Assembly: GCA_902584995.1 (NCBI GenBank)
Contig: CACICF010000010.1
Coordinates: forward strand, 1 to 43,735
Source: an uncultured Pelagibacteraceae bacterium
GTDB lineage: Bacteria; Pseudomonadota; Alphaproteobacteria; Pelagibacterales; Pelagibacteraceae
Reading direction: 5' to 3'
Length of the DNA stretch: 43,735 nucleotides
Position 1 is the stretch's first letter. Every line of letters begins with the position of its first letter. The notes under the pieces are model-generated. The model was not told the origin of the DNA. It searched no databases and saw only the letters and a program-made list of their open reading frames with translations. Below are positions 1-7,978 of this stretch, in pieces. The translations under genes and the position numbers were made by a program.

Positions 1-71
1 AACAAAGAAATTATGTAAAATCTTATCCAAGTATTTCCGCTTTTAGGATATGATGCCAACCAAATAATCAT
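1..71 (-). CDS. Sulfotransferase family protein, 5' end only (cut by window edge)
   Basis: The minus strand from 71 down to 1 encodes the first 23 residues of a second sulfotransferase. Its first 15 residues, including the PAPS-binding loop YPKSGNTW, are identical to those of the gene at 74-928. The ATG lies only 2 bases after the stop of that gene, so the two form a tandem same-strand pair and are probably co-transcribed. After the first 15 residues the two proteins diverge quickly, which suggests paralogues rather than a recent exact copy. The rest lies outside the window, so length and integrity cannot be judged. Confidence 0.8.
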   Translation of the reverse strand, partial: MIIWLASYPKSGNTWIRFYIISL

Positions 72-73
72 TT

Positions 74-928
74 TTAAATATATCCTAGTTCACTCATTTC
101 ATTTTTAAATTCTTTTTCTATACTTTCTTTCAAGTCATTATCTAACAATTTATTCCAATCATTATCAGGACCTAAATTAAAAAATTGTTTCTTTTCTCCA
201 GTCTGTTTATCTTTTATAGCTTCCGCAAAACCATTCTTAGTCTCTAATTTCCTAAGATTTTCAAATGAGTTTGATTTTATGGCAGAGTTAATTTTGTTAC
301 TGTCAAAATTTGTATTTACAATTTTAGACAAATAATCTGAAAGTTTATTAAATTCTTTATAAGGATCTTGAATTAAGTCTTCGTACTTAACAAGTAAGTA
401 ATTTTTCTTAAATTGCTTCCATGAATTATAGTGATTTTTCCATGATGATATTATAGTAAAAATATTTCTGTTCGCATTTGGATCATTTATATCAAATTTC
501 TTTCCCAAAGCTTTATTTTCATCAAATAAAAATTCTTTCGCTTCTTTATAATTTTTTTTCGAAAAATGATAAAGAATTGATGATATTACATTTCTAGGAT
601 CTCTCACGATATGAACTACTCCAAGCGAAACGTCATTATTAGTAAAATATGAATTTTTGTAATTACAAAATGCATGATGTGTTTTTAAAAATTTAATTTT
701 ATTATCTTGATTTAAAATTTGCTGAGACTTTATCCAATTTAAGGATAATTCTTGAATATTATCAATTTCTGTTACTAAATTAATAAAATGAGATCTTTTT
801 GGATACTGGTCAATTTTGCTTAATTCTTCTAAATTTGCTTCATTATTTTTATTAAATAATAATGAATTTAAAAATGATCGCACCCATGTATTTCCACTTT
901 TAGGATACGATGCAAGCCAAATAATCAT
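74..928 (-). CDS. Sulfotransferase domain protein
   Basis: This 284-residue protein probably transfers a sulfuryl group from PAPS to a hydroxyl or amine acceptor. The 5'-phosphosulfate loop YPKSGNTW is at residues 8-15. A 3'-phosphate-binding segment around VRDPRNVISS lies in the first half, and near the C-terminus a GPDNDW stretch resembles the GxxGxW-type loop of the family. No signal peptide or membrane segment is visible, so it is likely cytosolic. The length is normal for the family. It is transcribed away from mnmE and is followed after 2 bases by a second sulfotransferase gene. The acceptor cannot be read from the sequence; in marine bacteria such genes often sit in surface-glycan islands (inference). 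Confidence 0.85.
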   Translation of the reverse strand: MIIWLASYPKSGNTWVRSFLNSLLFNKNNEANLEELSKIDQYPKRSHFINLVTEIDNIQELSLNWIKSQQILNQDNKIKFLKTHHAFCNYKNSYFTNNDVSLGVVHIVRDPRNVISSILYHFSKKNYKEAKEFLFDENKALGKKFDINDPNANRNIFTIISSWKNHYNSWKQFKKNYLLVKYEDLIQDPYKEFNKLSDYLSKIVNTNFDSNKINSAIKSNSFENLRKLETKNGFAEAIKDKQTGEKKQFFNLGPDNDWNKLLDNDLKESIEKEFKNEMSELGYI

Positions 929-973
929 TAAGAATAATATATAATTTCGATAAATATAAAACTATAATAATAA

Positions 974-2308
974 ATGATGACAATCTATGCTCTATCTTCA
1001 GGACCAGGTGTATCTGGTATTGCAGTAATAAGAATATCTGGATCAAGAACTAGAGACATAGTTGAATTATTGACTAACAGTGAAATACCAAAACCAAGAG
1101 AAGCAAACTTAAAAAAATTCAATAAAATTAATAGATCTGAGCTTATAGATGAGGGTATTTTATTATGGTTCCCTGGGCCTAACAGCTATACAGGTGAGGA
1201 TATGGCCGAAATACAGGTACATGGAAGTATTTCTGTTGTGAGGGCAATTTTGGATGAATTGTCAAAAATTGAGAATTGTCGTTTAGCTGAGCCCGGTGAA
1301 TTTACAAAAATTGCTTTTCAAAATGAAAAAATAAATCTTCTAAAAGCTGAAAGTATTTCAGATTTAATTTCTGCTGAAACAGAAATCCAAAGACAACAAG
1401 CTGTTAAAATAATGAGTGGAAGAAGTTCTGAAAAATTTAATTCTCTCAGAGAAAAACTTCTAAAAATTCTATCAAACGTTGAGGCTAAAATTGATTTTCC
1501 TGAAGATGACCTTCCAGAAGATATGATTAAAAGTATTAAAATAGACACAAAAAAGATAAGAAATGAAATTGAAAAAATTTTAAATGATGAAAAAGTTGGA
1601 GAAAGAATAAGAGAAGGTTTTAAGATTGCAATAATAGGACCAGCTAACGCAGGCAAATCTTCTTTATTAAATTATCTTTCTAACAGAGATGTGGCTATCG
1701 TTTCTGAAATTGCTGGAACCACAAGAGATGTCATTGAAGCTCATTTAAATTTAGATGGGTACCCAGTTGTAATTTCTGATACTGCTGGAATTAGAGAATC
1801 TAAAAATGAAATAGAAAAAAAAGGAATTAAATTAGCACTGAAGCGTGCTGAGGATGCTGATCTAAACATAATCGTAATTGAACCAAAAAGTATTGATTTT
1901 ACTGGATTTTTGAACGATTTGGTGAGCGAAAAATCAATTATTGTAATCAATAAAATAGATCTTGGTTATAAAAATTTTAACCAACAAATTTCAAAATTTA
2001 ATCCAATCTGTTTATCAATCAAAAATGAAACAAACTTAGATGAATTAATAAATCGAATAAAAGATAAATTAAAAAATAAATTTGTAAGTTCAAATGAAAC
2101 TTTAATTACTAGGGAAAGACATAGGCAAAGCTTAGAGGCTTGCGTTCAAAATTTAAAAAATTTTGAAGAAAAAAATTCCCAAGAAGATTTTGATAAAGCT
2201 GCAGAGGATTTAAGATTAGCAACTAGACACCTGGGGATGATTGTCGGAAAAGTAGATGTTGAAGAAATACTAGGCTCCATTTTTAATGATTTCTGTATAG
2301 GTAAATAA
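974..2308 (+). CDS. mnmE: tRNA modification GTPase MnmE
   Basis: MnmE works with MnmG to install carboxymethylaminomethyl-type groups on U34 of certain tRNAs. The 444-residue protein has the N-terminal formyl-THF-binding domain (about 1-115), a helical domain split around the inserted GTPase domain, G1 GPANAGKSS at 222-230, the switch region GTTRD at 248-252, G3 DTAG at 269-272, NKID further on, and the C-terminal CIGK tetrapeptide at 441-444 with the required cysteine. Two in-frame ATGs are adjacent (974 and 977); either may be used. The gene leads the mnmE-mnmG-rsmG-parA-parB cluster, with 76 bases before mnmG. Confidence 0.97.
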   Translation: MMTIYALSSGPGVSGIAVIRISGSRTRDIVELLTNSEIPKPREANLKKFNKINRSELIDEGILLWFPGPNSYTGEDMAEIQVHGSISVVRAILDELSKIENCRLAEPGEFTKIAFQNEKINLLKAESISDLISAETEIQRQQAVKIMSGRSSEKFNSLREKLLKILSNVEAKIDFPEDDLPEDMIKSIKIDTKKIRNEIEKILNDEKVGERIREGFKIAIIGPANAGKSSLLNYLSNRDVAIVSEIAGTTRDVIEAHLNLDGYPVVISDTAGIRESKNEIEKKGIKLALKRAEDADLNIIVIEPKSIDFTGFLNDLVSEKSIIVINKIDLGYKNFNQQISKFNPICLSIKNETNLDELINRIKDKLKNKFVSSNETLITRERHRQSLEACVQNLKNFEEKNSQEDFDKAAEDLRLATRHLGMIVGKVDVEEILGSIFNDFCIGK

Positions 2309-2384
2309 GCGTTGATTTTAAATACTTTTTTTACACTTTTAACTGTTTTCTTGTAAATTTTAAGATCAATAATAAATTACACCT

Positions 2385-4256
2385 ATGAAAAATGAGATAT
2401 CATTTGACGTTGTTGTAATTGGTGGAGGTCATGCTGGCTGTGAAGCTGCTGCAGCATCCGCTAGATTGGGCGTAAATACTGCTTTATTCACTCATAAATT
2501 TGAAACAATTGGTGAAATGTCATGTAATCCAGCTATAGGAGGATTAGGCAAAGGGCACCTTGTTAGGGAGATAGATGCACTAGATGGCGTAATGGGTGAA
2601 GTTGCAGATAAATCAGGGATACAATTTAGATTATTAAATAGAAGCAGAGGCCCAGCTGTCCGAGGACCACGTACTCAAAGTGATAGATCGCTATATAAGA
2701 AATATATGCAAGAAAAACTTGTAAATTACTGTAATTTAAACATTTTTTCAGATCCTGTAATAGAGTTCATTTTTCAAAAAAACAATATAATTGGTTTTAC
2801 AACACAAGAAGGTAGAAAAGTACTATCATCTAAAATAATCCTAACAACTGGAACTTTTTTAAATGGTTTGATTCACATTGGTGAAGAAAAAACACCTGCA
2901 GGAAGATTTAATGAAAAACCTTCAACAGGTTTAAGTGAACAATTAGAAAAATTTAATTTTAAAATTGGAAGATTAAAAACAGGAACACCACCAAGATTGG
3001 ATGCAACTACAATTAATTTTGAAAAACTCGAAGAACAGCATGCGGATAAAGATCCATATTTTTTTTCCTTCCTTACAAAAAAAAATATTAATAGACAAAT
3101 TTCATGTAGGATGACTTATACCAATCGAGCAGTTCATGAGATCATATCTAAAAACATAAAAAGTAGTGCTATGTATTCAGGAAGTATCCAAGGTGTTGGT
3201 CCTAGATATTGTCCCTCTATAGAGGATAAAATTGTAAAGTTTGCTGATAAGCAAAAACATCAAATATTTTTAGAGCCGGAGGGTCTTAATGATAAAACAA
3301 TCTACCCTAATGGAATTTCAACTTCTTTACCTGCTAAAATACAGCAAGAAATATGTAGCAATATCAATGGTTTAGAGAATGTTAAGATTTTAAGACCTGG
3401 GTACGCAATAGAATATGATTTTGTGGACCCACGTGAGCTTTTACTAACTTTAGAAACAAAAAAAATTAAAAATCTTTACCTTGCAGGACAAATAAATGGA
3501 ACAACAGGATATGAAGAGGCAGCAGCACAAGGATTGATAGCTGGAATAAATGCTGCTCTTTCTATTAAAGGTGAAGAACCATTTATACTTGATAGATCTG
3601 AAGCATACATAGGTGTTATGATAGATGATTTAGTTACAAAAGGAGTTGCGGAGCCTTATAGAATGTTCACTTCAAGGGCCGAATATAGGTTATCTTTGAG
3701 ATCTGATAACGCAGATATAAGACTTACCCAAAAAGGAATTGATATTGGTTTAATATTGGATGAGAGGAAAATTATATATAAAGAAAAAGCCTCTAAATTG
3801 GAAAAAAGTCTTAAAAAAATGGAAAATTCTTTAATTTCCCCCTCAAAAGTATCTAAATTTGGAATAAATATCGCTAAAGATGGAGTTAAAAGAAATGCAT
3901 TAGAAATGTTGAGCCAAAAGTCAGTTAATATGAGTAAAATTAGGGAAATTTGGCCAGAAATTCAATATGTTTCACGTGAAATCGATGAGCAAATTGAGAT
4001 AAAAGCTCACTATAAAGGATATTTAAAGAAGCAAGATGCCGATATTTTAGCATTTAAAAGAGATGAAAATCTTAAAATACCAGAAAATCTAGATTATGAT
4101 CAATTTTCAGGATTATCAAATGAAGTTAAGTCAAAATTTAAGAAAATAAAGCCAAAAACACTTGGTCAAGCGCTTAGAATAGATGGAATTACTCCAGCTG
4201 CAGTATATATTTTGTTGTCTCATGTCAAAAGAAAGTCTATTAAGCATATAGCTTGA
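2385..4256 (+). CDS. mnmG: tRNA uridine 5-carboxymethylaminomethyl modification enzyme MnmG (GidA)
   Basis: This FAD-dependent partner of MnmE modifies wobble U34. It is 623 residues, the family's normal length. The N-terminal dinucleotide-binding motif is [10 protein letters not shown] (about 13-22), followed by the family signature [13 protein letters not shown] (about 46-58). The conserved [18 protein letters not shown] segment near residue 370 closes the FAD site. The C-terminal helical region that contacts MnmE is present. The 76-base spacer before it holds only AT-rich sequence and no clear hairpin. A near-consensus parS site lies inside the gene at 3968-3983. The stop overlaps the TTG start of rsmG. 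Confidence 0.97.
   Translation: MKNEISFDVVVIGGGHAGCEAAAASARLGVNTALFTHKFETIGEMSCNPAIGGLGKGHLVREIDALDGVMGEVADKSGIQFRLLNRSRGPAVRGPRTQSDRSLYKKYMQEKLVNYCNLNIFSDPVIEFIFQKNNIIGFTTQEGRKVLSSKIILTTGTFLNGLIHIGEEKTPAGRFNEKPSTGLSEQLEKFNFKIGRLKTGTPPRLDATTINFEKLEEQHADKDPYFFSFLTKKNINRQISCRMTYTNRAVHEIISKNIKSSAMYSGSIQGVGPRYCPSIEDKIVKFADKQKHQIFLEPEGLNDKTIYPNGISTSLPAKIQQEICSNINGLENVKILRPGYAIEYDFVDPRELLLTLETKKIKNLYLAGQINGTTGYEEAAAQGLIAGINAALSIKGEEPFILDRSEAYIGVMIDDLVTKGVAEPYRMFTSRAEYRLSLRSDNADIRLTQKGIDIGLILDERKIIYKEKASKLEKSLKKMENSLISPSKVSKFGINIAKDGVKRNALEMLSQKSVNMSKIREIWPEIQYVSREIDEQIEIKAHYKGYLKKQDADILAFKRDENLKIPENLDYDQFSGLSNEVKSKFKKIKPKTLGQALRIDGITPAAVYILLSHVKRKSIKHIA
3968..3983. promoter_or_regulatory. parS-like centromere site inside mnmG (14 of 16 bases)
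   Basis: The 16 bases match the bacterial parS consensus TGTTTCACGTGAAACA at the first 14 positions and differ at the last two (TC instead of CA). The site encodes VSRE in MnmG near residues 529-532. It lies 332 bp upstream of a perfect parS in rsmG and about 1.7 kb from the parB start. Binding here is an inference; the two mismatches fall at the outer edge of one half-site. Confidence 0.6.
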
Positions 4257-4897
4257 TTGATTCGAAAATAACAAAAAAAGATAAAATTTATCTCCCAAAT
4301 GTTTCACGTGAAACATTAATGGAGCTCGAGCAATATTCTAAGTCAATTTTGAATACAAATAAGAAAATTAATTTGATAAGTTCAAGCACAGAAAAATCAA
4401 TAAATACAAGGCATATTTACGATAGCGCACAAACCATTGATTTTATTAATAAAAATGATATTAAAACATGCACTGATCTTGGATCAGGAGCAGGCCTTCC
4501 TAGTATAGTTTTGGGTATTTTGATGAAATCAAAAAAGCAAGGTTTTAAGCTAATTTTTTATGAAAAAAGCTATCACAAGAGCAATTTCTTAAAAGAGATG
4601 GCAAAAAAATTTAAACTAGAAGCAAAAATTAATCAAAAAAATATTTTTGAAGAGAAAAATTTAGTAACAGATGTAATTATTTGTCGTGCATTTAAACCTC
4701 TTCCAGTTATTTTTGATATTGCAACAAAGAATTTTAAAAATTTTAAATATATAGTTATGTATTTAGGAAAGAGTAGAAAAAAAATTTTAAAAGATGTTTC
4801 TATAAAATGGAAATTTGATTTAGAGGAAATGAAAAGTTTAACAAGTAATGAGTCATCAGTAGTAAAAATTTCAAATTTAAAAAAAAAGTATGATTAG
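4253..4897 (+). CDS. rsmG: 16S rRNA (guanine(527)-N7)-methyltransferase RsmG (GidB)
   Basis: RsmG makes m7G527 in 16S rRNA using SAM. The start chosen is TTG at 4253, whose TTGA overlaps the mnmG stop. Starting at the ATG at 4319 would remove the conserved N-terminal VSRET segment (residues 16-20). The SAM-binding motif [10 protein letters not shown] is near residues 80-89, and an RAFKPL segment in the C-terminal half matches the family. The 214-residue length is normal. The gene contains a perfect parS at 4300-4315 and overlaps parA by 8 bases. Confidence 0.93.
   Translation: MIDSKITKKDKIYLPNVSRETLMELEQYSKSILNTNKKINLISSSTEKSINTRHIYDSAQTIDFINKNDIKTCTDLGSGAGLPSIVLGILMKSKKQGFKLIFYEKSYHKSNFLKEMAKKFKLEAKINQKNIFEEKNLVTDVIICRAFKPLPVIFDIATKNFKNFKYIVMYLGKSRKKILKDVSIKWKFDLEEMKSLTSNESSVVKISNLKKKYD
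4300..4315. promoter_or_regulatory. Perfect parS site (ParB-binding centromere) inside rsmG
   Basis: The sequence TGTTTCACGTGAAACA is an exact 16-base match to the well-known bacterial parS palindrome. It encodes the V-S-R-E-T residues of RsmG and lies about 1.4 kb upstream of parB. ParB proteins load on such sites as CTP-dependent clamps and ParA then moves the origin region. A parS in or near gidB is a known arrangement in bacteria. The exact match plus adjacent parAB makes this call strong. Confidence 0.93.
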
Positions 4898-5690
4898 AAA
4901 AATTATTTCAGTTATAAATCAAAAAGGTGGAGTAGGTAAGACCACAACTGTTATCAATCTTGCTGCCGGTTTAACAATGAAAGGAAAAAAAATCCTTGTA
5001 ATCGATCTTGATCCTCAAGGTAATGCCACAACAGGACTTGGATTATCCAACAAAACGAGTTCTGATCATACAATCTACAATGTATTGAATGGAAATAAAA
5101 AAATTTCAGAAGTTATTCAGTCTACAAGATTTGAAAATTTAAATTTAATATCTTCAAATGTTGATTTATCTGGACTTGAGGTTGAGACAGCTGGCGATAG
5201 TAGAAGAGCCTTCAAATTAAAAGACGAATTAAGCGCTATTTTAAACAATTCTGAGCTATCCTATGATTACATTATAATTGACTGTCCTCCATCATTAAGT
5301 CTTCTTACAATTATGGCATTGGTAGCCTCAGATGCTCTTGTGGTTCCGCTTCAAACAGAATTTTTTGCTTTAGAGGGATTAACTCAACTTATGAAAACGA
5401 TTGAAAGGATTAAATCAAATCTAAACCCTTCTCTAGACATAAGAGGGATACTGTTGACCATGTACGACAAGAGAAACAAATTATCTGGTGAGGTAGAAGC
5501 TGAGGCGAGAAACTACTTTAAGGATAAAGTTTACAGTACAGCAGTCCCTAGAAATGTGAGATTGTCAGAAGCTCCTTCGCATGGTGTTCCCGTGCTTATC
5601 TATGATAAAGCCTGTCCAGGAAGTAGAGCTTATTTTAGTTTTACAGAGGAATTTTTAAATCAAGATAAACCAGTGGAGAGTGCAGCATGA
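4890..5690 (+). CDS. parA: Chromosome-partitioning ATPase ParA (Soj)
   Basis: ParA is a deviant Walker-type ATPase that binds DNA non-specifically and pulls ParB-parS complexes apart. The 266-residue protein has the P-loop KGGVGKTT at 12-19 with the signature lysine, a DLDPQGNAT motif near 40-48, and IIDCPPSLSLLT near 129-140. Its length and lack of an N-terminal HTH fit chromosomal (Soj-type) ParA rather than plasmid ParA of the long form. It overlaps rsmG by 8 bases and parB by 4 (ATGA), indicating translational coupling. Confidence 0.96.
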   Translation: MIRKIISVINQKGGVGKTTTVINLAAGLTMKGKKILVIDLDPQGNATTGLGLSNKTSSDHTIYNVLNGNKKISEVIQSTRFENLNLISSNVDLSGLEVETAGDSRRAFKLKDELSAILNNSELSYDYIIIDCPPSLSLLTIMALVASDALVVPLQTEFFALEGLTQLMKTIERIKSNLNPSLDIRGILLTMYDKRNKLSGEVEAEARNYFKDKVYSTAVPRNVRLSEAPSHGVPVLIYDKACPGSRAYFSFTEEFLNQDKPVESAA

Positions 5691-6538
5691 TTAATCCATT
5701 TAAATCAAAAAAGGGACTTGGAAGAGGATTATCTTCATTGATAGGAGATAGTGAAAAAATTGAGGATAAAAAAAAAGTTTCAATAAGTTTATTAGTCAGA
5801 AATAAGTATCAACCAAGAAAAAAATTTGACGAGGTTAGCCTTGAGGAATTAACTAATTCCATAAGAGAAAGAGGTATAATCCAACCAATAATTGTTAGAC
5901 CATCATCAGAAGATGATAGTAAATATGAAATAATAGCCGGGGAAAGAAGGTGGCAAGCAGCACAGTATGCTGGACTTCATGAAGTACCAGTATTAGTAGT
6001 AAATGTTGATAATCTAAAATCACTAGAATTTGCTATTGTAGAAAATGTCCAAAGAAAAGATTTAAACCCAATAGAAGAAGCAGAAGGTTATAAAAGATTG
6101 ATCAACGACTTTAGTTATGACCAGGATAAAGTATCAAAATTTATTGGCAAAAGTAGAGCACATATATCAAATTGTTTACGATTATTATCTCTCCCAAAAG
6201 AAATTATAGAATTAATAATAGACGAGAAATTATCACAAGGTCACGCAAAAATTTTAGTTGGTCTAGATAATGCATTACTTTTAGCAAAAAAAATCATTTC
6301 AAAAAAATTATCTGTAAGACAAGCTGAGAATTTAGTGAGACTGTTGAAATCAAATTCTAATAACCCCACAAAGAAAAAAGACCCAAATATTGTAAGTCTT
6401 GAGAAAGAGTTAACAGATAAAATCGGAATGAGAGTTTTCGTTAAAAATAAAAGAAACAATTCTGGAACTATAAGTTTAGAGTATAAAGGTGCAGACCAAC
6501 TTGACAGGCTAGTAGAGGTTATTAAACAAAATTATTAA
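5687..6538 (+). CDS. parB: Chromosome-partitioning protein ParB (Spo0J)
   Basis: ParB is a CTP-dependent DNA clamp that loads at parS. The 283-residue protein starts with the LGRGLSSLIGD ParA-interacting segment (about 11-21). The CTP-binding box reads GERRWQA at 85-91, with Q where many family members have R, and the second box ENVQRKDLNP is at 119-128. An HTH region (around SKFIGKSRAHISNCLRLL) follows, then a C-terminal dimerisation domain. The parS sites lie just upstream in mnmG and rsmG. Its TAA shares a TTAA with the stop of convergent holA. Confidence 0.96.
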   Translation: MINPFKSKKGLGRGLSSLIGDSEKIEDKKKVSISLLVRNKYQPRKKFDEVSLEELTNSIRERGIIQPIIVRPSSEDDSKYEIIAGERRWQAAQYAGLHEVPVLVVNVDNLKSLEFAIVENVQRKDLNPIEEAEGYKRLINDFSYDQDKVSKFIGKSRAHISNCLRLLSLPKEIIELIIDEKLSQGHAKILVGLDNALLLAKKIISKKLSVRQAENLVRLLKSNSNNPTKKKDPNIVSLEKELTDKIGMRVFVKNKRNNSGTISLEYKGADQLDRLVEVIKQNY

Positions 6539-7512
6539 TAATTGCTAACAAAATTAGAGACAAAAATCATTGAATTTGCTGTATTTTTTTTAACCAGAGT
6601 TTCTAGATCATTGATTTTAAAAATAATATCTTTTACTTCGTTAGTAGACCATGCTTGGGCTTGTTTTTTTACAATATCTTTTTCTTTCCAAAAAATAGGA
6701 GGCTTAAAACTCGATATAACTTGATCTATATTCGAATTATTATCTATTTCACTTCTAATTTTCAAAAGTCTTTTCGATTTATTAAGTATTGTTCTTATAA
6801 TTAATATGCAGTCTTCCGGAGAATAATTGTTCTCATTGAGAATATTAGAAACTTTCTTTGAATTTTTAGCTAAATAATTGTCAGATAATTCGAAAACGCT
6901 GTAATTTTCAGCAAGATTAGAAAGCTTCAATACATCATCAATATTTATCTTATTTTTACTTATGGATAAATTTTTTAATTTAGATAGTTCATTCTTTAAA
7001 TAAATCCTATCTCCATTTGATCTTTCAATCAGTATATTTTTGATTTCTTGAGATAGATTAAATTTGTGATCTTTTAAAAAATTACTTATTACAAAGTTTA
7101 ACGACCTATTATCATCCTCATATACGGGAGTACATACCAAATTTTTTTCTTTCTCAAATAAATTTCTTAGCTTAGATTTTTTTTCTAAATTCGAGCATTT
7201 TACAATAATTTTTGAATTAATTATTTCTTTTTCTAAAATTTCACTCAATAAATTTGTTAATTTATCCGAACTTCTTGAAATAATTATTAATTTACTATCT
7301 TGAAAAAGAGATTTGGTTAATAAGCTTGATATAAATTCGTCTTTATTTGCTAGAACCTCTTGTTCATCATATTTCAATAATTCACCATTGAAATTTTTTA
7401 AATAAATATCTTTAATTATGTCTTCTTTAATTCCCTCATTGTTTCCATACAATAAATGTAAATTAAAGTTGTAAGAATTTAATTTTGCTAACTCAAAACT
7501 CTTAATTATCAT
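6535..7512 (-). CDS. holA: DNA polymerase III subunit delta (HolA)
   Basis: The delta subunit of the clamp loader opens the beta sliding clamp. The 325-residue length fits the family, and the N-terminal HLLYGNNEG segment (about 19-27) replaces the P-loop of true AAA ATPases, as usual in delta. Overall similarity is low, so placement helps: leuS-lptE-holA is a conserved proteobacterial order. It overlaps lptE by 11 bases and ends tail-to-tail with parB, the two stops sharing TTAA at 6535-6538. Confidence 0.88.
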   Translation of the reverse strand: MIIKSFELAKLNSYNFNLHLLYGNNEGIKEDIIKDIYLKNFNGELLKYDEQEVLANKDEFISSLLTKSLFQDSKLIIISRSSDKLTNLLSEILEKEIINSKIIVKCSNLEKKSKLRNLFEKEKNLVCTPVYEDDNRSLNFVISNFLKDHKFNLSQEIKNILIERSNGDRIYLKNELSKLKNLSISKNKINIDDVLKLSNLAENYSVFELSDNYLAKNSKKVSNILNENNYSPEDCILIIRTILNKSKRLLKIRSEIDNNSNIDQVISSFKPPIFWKEKDIVKKQAQAWSTNEVKDIIFKINDLETLVKKNTANSMIFVSNFVSNY

Positions 7513-7978
7513 CTATACTTATAATTGATGCAATTATACTATCGCTCGCGTTTTCCACTAAATTTTCTAAAATAATATCTTCAGTCTGCTCAAGTTTAAA
7601 TTGGTCAGAATCATTATTATACACATTTTTTTTAATAATTTTATTTCTAAATAACAAATTGTCATTATCTTTAATTTTGTAGTTAATTAAAATATTGATT
7701 TCAAATTTTAAGGGATCGCCCTTTGAATCTTTAGAAACAATTTTCTTATTTTTTGAGGATACTATTTCAATTGTATATTTTTTCTTTTCTTTATTTCCGC
7801 TACTTTTAATAAATTTTAATTTACTTTCTATAATTCTGTTTACATTCCTTTCACCTTCAAAATTTATTTTTTCAATTTCAAATCCATAATTTTTCTCTAC
7901 AAATATTGGCTTGTAAGAACATCCTGATAATCCAATTATTAAAAAAAGAACTAAAGTATTGAGTAAAATTTTATTCAT
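7502..7978 (-). CDS. lptE: LPS-assembly lipoprotein LptE
   Basis: LptE plugs the LptD barrel and delivers lipopolysaccharide to the outer-membrane surface. This 158-residue protein begins with a lipoprotein signal: basic MNK, a hydrophobic stretch, then lipobox LSGC with the lipidated cysteine at residue 20, followed by SYKPIF, like the C-[GS]-[FY]-x-P-[LI] start of LptE. The rest is poorly conserved. The position between leuS and holA is diagnostic. It overlaps leuS by 8 bases and holA by 11. Confidence 0.85.
   Translation of the reverse strand: MNKILLNTLVLFLIIGLSGCSYKPIFVEKNYGFEIEKINFEGERNVNRIIESKLKFIKSSGNKEKKKYTIEIVSSKNKKIVSKDSKGDPLKFEINILINYKIKDNDNLLFRNKIIKKNVYNNDSDQFKLEQTEDIILENLVENASDSIIASIISIDDN

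Noticed and set aside
2309..2384. tRNA or structured RNA between mnmE and mnmG
   Set aside because: The 76 bases are AT-rich with no cloverleaf, no TTC-arm sequence and no stable hairpin.
4131..4316. Minus-strand ORF starting MFHVKH across the end of mnmG and start of rsmG
   Set aside because: It is the antisense reading of the parS palindrome plus conserved mnmG and rsmG codons; no gene signature.
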